From positions 1,612,001 through 1,676,000 of the forward strand of contig OOIN01000005.1 of the NCBI GenBank assembly GCA_900323505.1: a stretch of DNA of 64,000 nucleotides, in the 5' to 3' direction. Numbering within the stretch: the stretch's first letter is position 1; each line of letters begins with the position of its first letter. The position numbers and the translations under genes are program-made. The stretch comes from Ustilago trichophora. Lineage: Eukaryota; Basidiomycota; Ustilaginomycetes; Ustilaginales; Ustilaginaceae. The notes below the pieces were generated by a model. The model had not been told where the DNA came from. It worked only from the letters and a program-made list of their open reading frames with translations, and searched no databases. Below, one piece after another: positions 10,646 through 20,400 of the stretch.

Positions 10646-10945
10646 TTATGACCGACCACTGTCCTCACGCAGCGTCCTGATTGAGCTCCATCGTCTCTGT
10701 TGCCCACCATCTACACTCGCCTGGGCTTGTGCTGTTGGCTGCGACCGCTGTAATATGGGTCGAGATTCTTGATCCTGCTCCTCGTCATCGTAATTGCTGT
10801 GGCAGAGGGAAGAGTTGCAGCCAATGCAACGGAATGATTCACGACAGGTTTGCAAGCAACCATCCAAGCAAATACCAACTACCTCGGCGCAGACGGTAAA
10901 GAGGCCGACGAGGGGTTCTAGAAGGATTCCGATGCAGTGTTCCAT
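10646..10945 (-). CDS. Small cysteine-rich protein (uncertain)
   Basis: A 99-codon frame from the ATG at 10945. The first 50 residues hold a hydrophobic stretch (GILLEPLVGLFTVCAEVVGICL) with eight cysteines between residues 4 and 48. An acidic-to-polar tail follows (YDDEEQDQESRPIL, then Gln/Ser/Arg-rich). Cysteines flanking a hydrophobic helix suggest a palmitoylated or membrane-associated small protein rather than a secreted one; no family is recognised. A poly-T run (sense strand) lies just upstream of the start. It could also be a chance frame. Confidence 0.4.
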   Translation of the reverse strand: MEHCIGILLEPLVGLFTVCAEVVGICLDGCLQTCRESFRCIGCNSSLCHSNYDDEEQDQESRPILQRSQPTAQAQASVDGGQQRRWSSIRTLREDSGRS

Positions 10946-10979
10946 CTCGCAGCGAGGGAAGATAGGATATGAAATAGGG

Positions 10980-11014
<35 letters not shown>

Positions 11015-11530
11015 TGATAGTTGAGGTAGGATGTGGGTGAGAAGGTGGGGATCAGGGCGGGGGGAAGAGAGAGATGGTTGGTGTTGGTGGACCCTGCTCA
11101 CCCCGGAATGGTATGTGGGGGATCCGCTGGAAAGACGGTGTGGGGTAGAATTTTGGGGTCATGTTTTCTTGCTTTCTTTTTTCGATTTGATGGCTCAGAA
11201 GGGTCCCAAAAGAGGGAGAGAGAGCCATTTGGTGTGCCATCTATGGGCGTACAGTAAGAACGGCTCGCTCGCTTCACTGAGTTCCGAAGCTAAAAAAAAG
11301 AAAAAGAAAAAAAAATGCAATCGCCGCCATGCCGTTGGGTGTCACTTGACTTTGTGCGGAGATGGCCTTCGCACCTTAAAAGCAATACCCTGCATGACAG
11401 TGCTTCCAGTTGCAAGACCTGTCTATTTTTGCCCTCGCGCTTTGACCCCTTTATCGCTTTGTCTGCTTGTGGCTGCTGATCGTTTACCACCACCATCTCC
11501 CTTGTTCTTTTTCGACGACGTTGTGACAAG
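10946..11530. other. Spacer with long A tracts
   Basis: This spacer lies between the minus-strand Cys-rich ORF and the plus-strand surface-protein gene. It contains an uninterrupted run of 31 A at 10982-11012 and an A/G-rich patch at about 11290-11316. The last 60 bases before 11531 are pyrimidine-rich and likely form the leader of the downstream gene. Confidence 0.6.
10982..11012. repeat. Poly(A) tract, 31 bp
   Basis: A pure A run on the plus strand. There is no adjacent coding remnant or target-site duplication that would identify a retroposed element; on the minus strand it would be a T-rich leader of the small Cys-rich ORF. Confidence 0.9.
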
Positions 11531-12142
11531 ATGCAGGCTGGATCTCGACTTGAAATCCTGGCAATCGTGCTGTGCCTGGCTTTGGTCGGATTGAGCAGTT
11601 GCCAATCCATCTCGCGACCCCCTGCTTCGCTTCCAGTGCAGAGCTACAGCGATGACCCCCTGATCACGGGCAGTGCTGCCTCTGCAGCTCTGTGCACCCT
11701 TTACTCGATCCTTGGCACTGAATCAGCCGCACACGGAATCGGACCACTCACAGTCCAACCCAACTGCATGAGTATGACACTCCAACCCCACTCTACCGCC
11801 TCCATCAACGGTCAGACCCTCCCCTCCTCTGGGATCGTCACCATTTTCGAACCCTCCTCGACTTCAAGCGGTGCCTCCATGTCTTCCACTCGCCCCACTA
11901 CTGCCCCTTTGGTCTCGAGCTCTGCTTCAACGCCGGCACAGAGCACCGCAAGCACCGCAAGCACCACCACCTCCTCCGCTGCACAACCACGCCAAACCAA
12001 CGCGGGCAAGGCACAGAACAAACCTCCCGCTGCAGCCAGCTGGATCGCAAGCCAAAACATCGCCATTCTCCTCGTCACCACTTTTGCACTGCTCGCCGGC
12101 GTTACCTATTTCCTCGACGAACTTCTCGCCATTCTGGTTTGA
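11531..12142 (+). CDS. Ser/Thr-rich surface protein with signal peptide and C-terminal hydrophobic anchor
   Basis: One exon, 203 residues. Residues 1-25 are a signal peptide (LEILAIVLCLALVGLSSCQS). Residues about 40-85 contain two cysteines (ALCTLYSIL, VQPNCMSM) and may form a small folded head. A Ser/Thr/Ala-rich stalk follows (about 100-155), likely O-mannosylated. The C-terminus has a hydrophobic segment (NIAILLVTTFALLAGVTYFL) followed by a short DELLAILV end, so it could be a GPI signal or a true membrane anchor. The architecture is that of a fungal wall or plasma-membrane mucin-like protein; no catalytic domain is visible. Confidence 0.7.
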   Translation: MQAGSRLEILAIVLCLALVGLSSCQSISRPPASLPVQSYSDDPLITGSAASAALCTLYSILGTESAAHGIGPLTVQPNCMSMTLQPHSTASINGQTLPSSGIVTIFEPSSTSSGASMSSTRPTTAPLVSSSASTPAQSTASTASTTTSSAAQPRQTNAGKAQNKPPAAASWIASQNIAILLVTTFALLAGVTYFLDELLAILV

Positions 12143-12764
12143 AGCCAAAGTTGCCAGGATGCGTAGCACAGCAGTGGATTCAAGAACTTGTGTCCCATTT
12201 CTGTTTGTAACTTTTATCGTCTGTATCATACCAAGTTTATCTTTCGATCCTTGTTCGACCGTTTTCCCAGTGAGACATAGAGCAAATGTGTGATCGAATA
12301 GTCAGGTGACCAAAACAGACCATTGCAACATACGCTTGCTCTGGATGAGATGTTGAGGTAGCCTTCGGATGTAATGTAAAGTTCAACACGCCTTATGTTA
12401 GAAAGGGTCTGAGCTATTCGATGTGGTAGCCATGATAGAATGTAGTTTGGGGTATCAGGGATGGGCCGAGTGCAGGGCAGAAAAGCCAGAGTGAAATCGG
12501 CACTACCCTACATAGCATGTCGAAGCCTTATCTGCATCCAAGGACTGCACTGACACGGCAGCTGTCTTGCTGAGATCAACGCCACACAACGATATTTGGG
12601 CTGTCAACATGGAGCCTGGGGCCAGGGATATCCACATCTATTCAGCTGTACAACTCTCAAACACTAGCATGCAGTCTTGTACTGTATCGGTGTGTGTAAC
12701 GTGATCATTCCTTGTCACCAAGGGGATACAAAGAGAAAGCATGGGACTGTAATTGTTCACCATC
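12143..12764. other. Convergent 3' spacer
   Basis: It holds the 3' ends of the surface-protein gene and of the HMG-CoA lyase gene. No coding frame with domain character is seen. A TGTACTGTA word occurs near 12679. Confidence 0.6.
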
Positions 12765-13832
12765 TTACAGCTTGGCCGATGTAGCCTTTGCCGCCCTCTC
12801 CGCCTTGATCTTTCTCTGAGCCAGCACCGCTCTCCCCGCATTACTCGCATTGGCCCTGCCGATCTGGGCATTGATCCATGCGCCCAAATCCACCAACTTG
12901 TCCAGATCTGTCCCCGTCTGATATCCTTCGCTATGCAAGGCGAATACGACGCTCTCCGTGTCGATGTTTCCCGTTGCTCCTGGGCTGTATGGGCATCCAC
13001 CGAGACCTCCCACTGCCGAGTCTACCGTGCGGACACCGAGTCGAACCATGTGCAGTACGTTGGCAAGACCGGTATTCATCGTATCGTGACAGTGAGCTGC
13101 AAAGTATTCTGGACTGGCATTGGTATGCTTAAGCGAGGCGTTGAGAGCCGCTTCCATGACAGAGGGAGTTCCAGCGCCAATGGTGTCACCGAGGGAGATT
13201 TCATAACATCCCATGTCCATCAGGGCTTTCGAGACTCGACCGACGGCTTCGGGGTCCACTTTTCCTTCGTAAGGACATCCGGCTACGACACTGATATACC
13301 CTCGAACTTTGAGCCCGGATGCCTTTGCTTTGGAAGTCACCTCCTCGAGCCGCTGCAACGACTCTGCAATGGAACAATTCGTGTTGGCCTTGCAAAATGA
13401 CTCGGAAGCAGCAGTGAAAATTGCAATCTCGTCCGTTGGCTTCGGTCCTTTGCTTCCACCTTGATATTGAGAGAGCAACTTTTGCAAGCCCTCCAACCCG
13501 CGCATGTTGGGAACGAGAACCGGGTAGGAAATGTTGGAATGCACCGGCATGCCAGCGACCACTTCGGGTGTGTCTCCCATCTGAGGAACCCATTTGGGAG
13601 AGACAAATGAGCCAGCCTCGATTACAGGAACACCAGTCTCGGCGAGCCTTCGGATGAGCTCGATCTTGGTTGCTGTGGGAACGATGGCTTTCTCGTTCTG
13701 CAGGCCGTCGCGAGGCGAGACTTCAACGATCTTGACAAAGTTGTTGGTTGCCGTTGCCAGGGTTCGAGTGGATTGCTGGTTGGGCAGCCTAGAAGCGGCT
13801 TGTGCTGTTCTTGAAAGGAGCGGTCTCAGCAT
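12765..13832 (-). CDS. Hydroxymethylglutaryl-CoA lyase, with presequence and C-terminal AKL
   Basis: One exon, 355 residues from the ATG at 13832; the frame continues a few codons upstream but without an ATG. The TIM-barrel lyase signatures are complete: SPRDGLQNE with the catalytic Arg41/Asp42, EAGSFVSPKWVPQM, the metal-binding HCHDTMNTG, and the cysteine loop GLGGCPYSPGATGN. The enzyme splits HMG-CoA into acetyl-CoA and acetoacetate at the end of leucine breakdown. The N-terminus (MLRPLLSRTAQAASRLPNQQ) is Arg/Ser-rich without acids, as in mitochondrial presequences. The C-terminus is SAKL, a canonical peroxisomal PTS1, suggesting two destinations; human HMGCL likewise ends in a PTS1 (CKL). 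Confidence 0.95.
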   Translation of the reverse strand: MLRPLLSRTAQAASRLPNQQSTRTLATATNNFVKIVEVSPRDGLQNEKAIVPTATKIELIRRLAETGVPVIEAGSFVSPKWVPQMGDTPEVVAGMPVHSNISYPVLVPNMRGLEGLQKLLSQYQGGSKGPKPTDEIAIFTAASESFCKANTNCSIAESLQRLEEVTSKAKASGLKVRGYISVVAGCPYEGKVDPEAVGRVSKALMDMGCYEISLGDTIGAGTPSVMEAALNASLKHTNASPEYFAAHCHDTMNTGLANVLHMVRLGVRTVDSAVGGLGGCPYSPGATGNIDTESVVFALHSEGYQTGTDLDKLVDLGAWINAQIGRANASNAGRAVLAQRKIKAERAAKATSAKL

Positions 13833-14433
13833 TGTTACTCTCAAAATAAAGGCGTCAAGATCAAACCGAGGCAGAGGAATAGATGATGGTCAAGCAGGAA
13901 GAAGGGAGTCGATGAAACGCGATCCAGGCAGAAACAAGTGACCGGCAGGAAATGCAAATCTGCGGGGCACCGGCTGTTTGCAAGGCTTTTGGCGGGCAGA
14001 AAAGGAATTTCGCCGTGGGGTGTGGGGGAAATTTGGCTCGGCAATTGTGCGTTTTTTAGCCTGAAGACCCGACACAGCCGATTGGTCCGAAATCTGTAAC
14101 AGTGCTCATCGACATGCATTAACTCGGTCCATCTTCAAGACACTCTTTCTATCGCTGCACCGCTCTGCCTCCAAAATTTCGCTCATAACTCAGCAAGACA
14201 TACAAGGCAGCGAGATGCGGGTGAATACGGGTATCAATTGACCACGTGCGAGACCGGAGCTATGAAGGTGACATCGGTAAACAGTGGTCAACAAGGTGGG
14301 GCAAGTGTGGAATACAAGTACAGGTCTTTCAATGGAGACGCTTTACAGATACAAGCGAGAGTTTACAAGAGCGGCTGAACCAGAGCCAGCACGTGTGTAT
14401 ATGTGTGTGTGTGAGAGAAAGAGAGACAGAGAA
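13833..14433. other. Spacer upstream of HMG-CoA lyase
   Basis: It holds the HMG-CoA lyase promoter and the 3' flank of the RGS-protein gene. A purine-rich and GT-rich simple stretch (GTGTGTATATGTGTGTG then GAGA) is at about 14394-14430, immediately after the RGS stop codon. No gene is seen. Confidence 0.55.
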
Positions 14434-17403
14434 TCAGGGAATGGCGACGACAATCACGACCACCACAACAGTGGCGAGCGTGTTGAGCGCCATGATGCGG
14501 AGGGCCTTCATCTGCTGTGCACGTCGAACGCGTGCATCGAGCACACGCTCAGTGCCCACTGCGAAACCGGTACCGCGCTGGATGGCTGTCCAGAGACGTT
14601 CTTTGAACGAGGTCGACTGCGATTCGTCGTAGGCTCGCTTGGGTGCGGATGATGCTGCGGCTATGGGTCCTACGACGGTGGTGCTGGTGGTGGCAGATAG
14701 GCGCGATTTGCGGCTTACTGGCAGCGAGAAGAGCAACGGTCGCGCAGAGGATGGCAGGTCGACGCTGACCGCAGAAGGTGCTGACCAAGGGGCGATATCG
14801 CGAGGGTCAAGTGGCGACTTGGGAAGAACGGTAGGTTCTGGCAACGTTGGGAGGGCAAGATCCTCCTTCTCCATGTCGACCTCGTCAGAGCGTTCGCGAG
14901 TGGGTGAGCTGAGCTCCATGCCTTGCAGCTGCGTCTGCATACGATTGCTCGACTTGAGCGGCAGCAATGCGTGCGCCAGTGACTTGCGTCGTGTGACCGG
15001 AGGAGGCGAGCTGTGAGGAGATGAGCCGGTAGCACGGCTTGCAGATCCTTCAAAAGGGGCCGTAGCAAAAGTGGGAGAGCCAACTCTTGCAGCCAGCTCA
15101 GGGTCGAATAGCAGAGCATCACGGGTGAGAACAGGTGCATCGACATGTTCTTCTGCGAGCTCGTTTCCCGACGCTGTGACGATGCCAATGGAGAAGTTGA
15201 GCAGCGGTACGCGCTTCTGCCTCATCAAAGCTGGTGCTGACGGGCTGTTACCGCTGCCGACAACGGCATCTGCTTGGCGTAGGTCATTGAGCGAGTTGCC
15301 TGCGCGATCCAGACTCGGGCGCACCGAGTTAGCAGTGAGATCCAGCGCTGAGAAAGCGGCCGATGGACGACCGACTGCCTCAGTAGCGCCAATCATGGCG
15401 GAAGGTCTGCGTGGAGTGTGCATAATGACGGCTGCTGGCACGGTAAGTGCAGCGTCTTTTTCGATGGACAAGGGGTCAGTCAAGCCTACCGGTGAGCTGA
15501 TGACGTTGGAAGGCGCAAACGACTGCTCAAAAGACACCTTTGCCGACAGAGCAGTCTCGGTGATTTCGGACTTGGATCGCTGTCGACCCTCTTCGAGATG
15601 TCGCAGACCTCGAATGTCGGAACTAGATCGCTGCCTTTTGTGCTTGTCCTTTTTCTGGCCGGTGATGCCGGTGAGAATGTCGGCGATCTCGGGGGCCATC
15701 CAGCGGTTGGTATCCTGCTCGGCATCCATGTCTCGCTCGTCGACAGCCGCTTGTAGCTCGGCCAGGTCGAATCCAACCACATCCTCGCCAGAGATACGCG
15801 AGCGAATCTCTTCGCGTTCGCGCTCCTCCTCCTCATCCGGCTCTCGATTGCCGCGCAGTGTAAGCCACACGCAGAGACCGGTAAAGTAGGCAAGAATGTA
15901 GCCGAGGCCGGCACACCAGATGGGTGCGGTCAAGAGTCGCCACCATCGCACAATCTCACCTGTTCCGTGGTTAGCACGAGGTGCGAGAGGAGAAGGCGTC
16001 ACGATCAGCAGGATGCTAAAGACGAGCGCGATGGTAGTGCATACAACGCCGACCAACAGACGACCACGTTTAGTGTTGGGGCTGAGGTTACGTGCCACCA
16101 AGATAAAGAAGAAAGGAACGACATGCTGCGACATGTATGCATAGACTGCCTCTGCGATGGGTGCAAGTACATCTGGGTGGGTCGAAAAGTCGCATTCGGC
16201 CAGTGAAAGTTGCAGATCACTGTCGGAAATGAGGCCAACGTCGACCATCCAGCGCAGACGTGGCATCTTGTCGTTGTTTGAGGAACCTAGATGCAGCGCT
16301 GGAGTATCGGCACCGCCAGCGGCTGTGTCGGATGATGAAGCCGAGTTTCGCTTTCTTCTGTTCCTGCGAGAGCTGGGAAGGATGCAGACACGTCGCGAAC
16401 AGAGGTAGCGATGAACCATGCGATCAAACTCAACACGAAGTGGTTGCGTCTCGGGTTTGAGGCCAAGATCTGTTGGCTTGAGTCGAGCCAGGACTTCGCG
16501 CTCGATCTCTTCTGGAATCTCGACCTCTTCATCGACAGCGTCACCACCCTGAAGCAAGACGTCCATGGCGGTCAAGTCGGAAGAGACACGAGTTTTGCAC
16601 TGTCGACGAACGTAGGCACGAACTGCAGCTTTGCAAGTAGCTGGATCGGGGCTCTTGAGACGATCCGCGCGAGACTGATCTCTGAATTTGGTAAGATATC
16701 GCTCGTAGGCGACCAGGAAGTCGAGTGCATCGACTTCATCATAATGCATTCGTTGGACCACTTGCTTTTCCTTGATCAGATGTGGTGAAGGCGGTGATGT
16801 GGTGGAAAGGTCGAGGTTGAGATCAAAGTCATCAATAGCCGAGCTTTGCATGTCGGAGGCTGGGTAATACGACGGCAAGCGTTTGTGAGGTTGTCGCTGG
16901 AAGTGCAAGAAGGTACGCAAATCCAAGAGACTGATGGGTCGACAACTGCGACCATGAATGATGTCGATGAGGCTGACGCCGACGCTACTTTTCTGTTCCA
17001 CCTTGGCAAGGTCGTCGATCCTTGATTTGCCCGCAACTTTGTTGGAGCGCTGCAGGAGCAGAGCGGGAGCGAGCTCGGATGGGCCCTTGGTGTGTGTGGC
17101 GCGACGGCTATACTCGCAGCATTGCGCGCCGTATCCACAGCTGGGTGCACCACAACTTTGAAGTGTGGAAGGGACGGTGGACTTGTCTTGGTCGGTGGTA
17201 CATTCAACACAGTCGCCGCGAAGGAAGTTGTTCTTGTTGGGACCAGCGACAGTGTCCCACTCGTCAGGCTGGATCCAGCCAAAGATATCTTCATCGCGAT
17301 TGTCGGCATAGACATCGTGCTCTGTTGCCGAGCGCCACTGAGCAGCGGGTGAAGTGCTGCCAATGTTGGCGCTGCCTTGCGCTGTTCCTGCAGGAAGAGT
17401 CAT
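14434..17403 (-). CDS. RGS-domain transmembrane protein, Rax1-like
   Basis: One exon, 989 residues. A Cys-rich patch (CVECTTDQDKS..CGAPSCGYGAQCCEY) is at about 65-97. An RGS-like helical region spans about 150-340: LLDLRTFLHFQRQ, EVDALDFLVAYERYLTKFRDQ, LGLKPETQPLRVEFDRMVHRYLCS, the order seen in fungal RGS proteins. Three membrane segments follow at about 425-440, 449-470 and 490-516, then a long Ser-rich cytosolic region, and a last hydrophobic stretch at the very C-terminus (LATVVVVVIVVAIP). An N-terminal RGS domain followed by three membrane spans is the plan of yeast Rax1, a bud-site and polarity factor. The extra 450-residue tail and its tail-anchor-like end differ from Rax1. G-alpha regulation is inferred. 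Confidence 0.6.
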   Translation of the reverse strand: MTLPAGTAQGSANIGSTSPAAQWRSATEHDVYADNRDEDIFGWIQPDEWDTVAGPNKNNFLRGDCVECTTDQDKSTVPSTLQSCGAPSCGYGAQCCEYSRRATHTKGPSELAPALLLQRSNKVAGKSRIDDLAKVEQKSSVGVSLIDIIHGRSCRPISLLDLRTFLHFQRQPHKRLPSYYPASDMQSSAIDDFDLNLDLSTTSPPSPHLIKEKQVVQRMHYDEVDALDFLVAYERYLTKFRDQSRADRLKSPDPATCKAAVRAYVRRQCKTRVSSDLTAMDVLLQGGDAVDEEVEIPEEIEREVLARLKPTDLGLKPETQPLRVEFDRMVHRYLCSRRVCILPSSRRNRRKRNSASSSDTAAGGADTPALHLGSSNNDKMPRLRWMVDVGLISDSDLQLSLAECDFSTHPDVLAPIAEAVYAYMSQHVVPFFFILVARNLSPNTKRGRLLVGVVCTTIALVFSILLIVTPSPLAPRANHGTGEIVRWWRLLTAPIWCAGLGYILAYFTGLCVWLTLRGNREPDEEEEREREEIRSRISGEDVVGFDLAELQAAVDERDMDAEQDTNRWMAPEIADILTGITGQKKDKHKRQRSSSDIRGLRHLEEGRQRSKSEITETALSAKVSFEQSFAPSNVISSPVGLTDPLSIEKDAALTVPAAVIMHTPRRPSAMIGATEAVGRPSAAFSALDLTANSVRPSLDRAGNSLNDLRQADAVVGSGNSPSAPALMRQKRVPLLNFSIGIVTASGNELAEEHVDAPVLTRDALLFDPELAARVGSPTFATAPFEGSASRATGSSPHSSPPPVTRRKSLAHALLPLKSSNRMQTQLQGMELSSPTRERSDEVDMEKEDLALPTLPEPTVLPKSPLDPRDIAPWSAPSAVSVDLPSSARPLLFSLPVSRKSRLSATTSTTVVGPIAAASSAPKRAYDESQSTSFKERLWTAIQRGTGFAVGTERVLDARVRRAQQMKALRIMALNTLATVVVVVIVVAIP

Positions 17404-20400
17404 GATAGCAACCAGAGAGACGAGGCGAGCGGACCGCGGTCAAGCTGAAAGTGCTATAGCTGTAGTGTGAAGTGGAATGGCGACTTAGGTGTAAGACATT
17501 TTGAGATGGCGAGAACGGAAAGCAGGTAAGTAGCAAAGACAGGAGGGATGGGCTGCTGAATAGAGCTGCGGTGCGGTGCCAGACTGGCAAAGAGAGAGAG
17601 TGTGTGTGTGTTTGTGTATATGCGACTACGTGGTCTGGTGTCTATGCTGTGGTTGCACGGTGTCAGGTCGAGAAGGGCTGATCGGGTCGGAGTGAAGGTG
17701 GCGTTTATGTGGTATTGTGATGTCGAGATGGTAAGATAGGTGTGGTCAAGATGGAGGTGATGGCAAGATGATGGTAAAGAGCCAAAGATGTGACAGTGTC
17801 GTCAAAAAAGATTGAGATGAAGGCTCGGCAAGGACTTTGGCACGCAAAGTGACAATTAGGAGAGCGTAAGCGAGTGAGCGGGTGCGTAGGTGCAAAGAGG
17901 GAGAGAGGTGCTGGCGGTGGCAGCAGCTGGGCTTAAGAGTAGCTGGCACAAGGAAGCTGGGTTGAGACAGATGATCCACTATAGGTTTAGGATCGGAGGG
18001 TGAAGGGCTGCATGCGAATCGAGCAGGAAAGTGATGAGTAGAAAAGAGAAGAGAGGCAGGGAGGAGCCCATGAGAGCTAGAGGCAGAAGGGAGCCATTGC
18101 AGATGGAGGAGAGGGAGAGATGGAGCGGAAAGGAGCGTCGTGGTGCGGAGAGGATAGCTCAAGTCAAAGTCGAAGTGCGGTAGGAAGAGACGGACGGATG
18201 AACAAAGAGGCGAGGAGGGCCAAGAGCTGGGAAAGGGCGAGACTTTGGTAAAAGCAGAGGAGGGGGGCAAGGAAGGGGGAAGCTGCAGTCTGGAATGAAT
18301 GCTGGAAGAACCCTTGTTGCTCACCCGCGTGGCCGTCTCGGCAAAGAGAGTCGAATTGAGCTCTGTTTTGGCATTGACTCGATCGCCTCCATTTTGAAAG
18401 ACACAGACAGTCACAGTCAGCAAGGTTCTCACGCATGGGACTTTTGTGTGAAGCCATAGGTTGAATGAATGTTTCGGTTTGTTGGCTGTGCTGTGCTGAG
18501 CTGAGCTCAAGGTAAGGAGATGAGCGGAGTGAATGTCGGAGAGGGCAGAAGAGGGCGGAAATTACAGCAAACAACAGAGGGAGGGAAAGCAAGAGAACAA
18601 GGAAGGGTGGAGACAAGAATATAGGAACGCTACTGCAACAGTGCAGAGAGAGAGAGAGAGAGAGAGGCAAGTACGGCATAGTGATGGGAGCAAGGACCAG
18701 AGAGATTTGAAAGGCCGGAGTTGGAATCTGCAGTGTTCGGGGTTTGAAGGCGTTGGCTGGCCAAGAAGTCACAACTCACGCTGTGTGTGAGAGAGAGAAA
18801 TAGAGCAAGACGGAAGCGGAAATCAGCATCGAGCTCACTATCTAGAAGGACAAGGTGCTATGCACACTTCACTTGGGGATGAGTCGCATCTGCGATTGAT
18901 GATCTTGATCTTGCAGAAGCCACCATGTATACGCTTGAGAAGCATGAATTCGATGCTCAGGATCGGGACCATGAACAAGATTCAAGAGGCTCGGTGTTGA
19001 ACTGTCAGCAAGAAGCAAGGAGGTTTTGTTTTTAGGCACAATATGTACACGCATACACAAAATCTCGTTGTCCGAAATGAAATGAAAATTTGCCACGCGG
19101 CAAAAAGAGTCACAAATAGATTCGAAAAGCGGGAAACCACAACAAGAGAAAGTCAAACAAGCGATCAGGCACATCCACACGGTCTTGCGCGTGGGAACTT
19201 CTCATGCCCCACAGAAGAAAGTGCACAGTACTGTACAGTAAAATTAGCTAACGCGCTCTCCTGCCTCGACTTTAGCCGTCCTCCTCCTCCTTTCTCATCT
19301 TACAGTACTCGAGGGTTGCCATCACGGCGTTGAAATGGTATCGAGGTGTCGACAGCATCAAGCGGCTCCCATTCCTGATTCGCATGGGAGCCGAACATGT
19401 GTTTGGGACCCAAGATGATGGCACTCGGAGAATCATCGTTGTGCAAGTATCCGTGTTGCGATTACTGTACAGTTAGTCGTTACTTTGTGCACATGGTGTC
19501 ATGGCTTCCGCTGCCTTTTCTTGGCGCTGCAATCCTTGTGTCAAGCCGTCGCAAAATTCTACCAGGGCCGAGACTGTCCACATGAAAGATGCTCATTATC
19601 TGTTGGCATCGACAGTCCATCCTCATCTGCTCAAGGAACGACTCGAGCCAAGGACAATTGATCAGCGTAATAACATCATGTTGTGGGGACACATTGTAGA
19701 ATCTCGCTGCAGAAAGTTGTCTCACTTGTCCATTGTTAGGCACCTGTTGCAGCGGGTAAAAGAAAAAAAAAATTGAAAAAAGAAAAACAAAGCAAAGGCC
19801 TTTCACTCGCGCTCAGCGACCATCGCACTGAGCGTAAACACGCTCGATACGTCAGGGTCCTATCGTACTCTTTTGCCTCGTCTGTTTGACCTGACTATGA
19901 AGTGGTGTCACACTCCGACTTGATGGGTACGGCAGCTGCTACAACATCGCCATTCGGAGGTGGGCTGCATGCATCACTTTATCCTGACAGCTGTCCGACT
20001 GTTTGCCGTTCATCTACAGTGGCTTGGACAACAATGGCCTGATAATCAGCTTTCGCGCGCAACCTTGCTCGGCGTCTGCTACTTTTTTTTTCTCGACCCC
20101 GGACGTGCAAAGAAGATGCCCGCCATCTCGGTCACGTACTGTATGTCCTTCCAGAGGTCACAGAACCCGACCAAAGCCCGTTCCACATGTCAAGACTCTT
20201 ACAAGGCCTAGCTTCTATGCTGTTGCCCCAATGTAATAATACCCCGCAACAATCTATTCGCCGTTGATTCGCTGCTCGTGGAATCTAGCCCAAATACAGG
20301 AAGGAAAGCGCTTGGCTCGTCAGAGAGATACTTGTCACCATCTTTGAGCTTGGAACGATACTCGCCTTTCTCGACCTGCTCTTTTTGTCGACATGATCAA

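Noticed and set aside
17746..18510. A 254-codon minus-strand frame upstream of the RGS gene
   Set aside because: Its Ser/Pro/Leu-rich product mirrors the long CT-rich tract and overlapping frames have the same composition; no domain or credible coding pattern.
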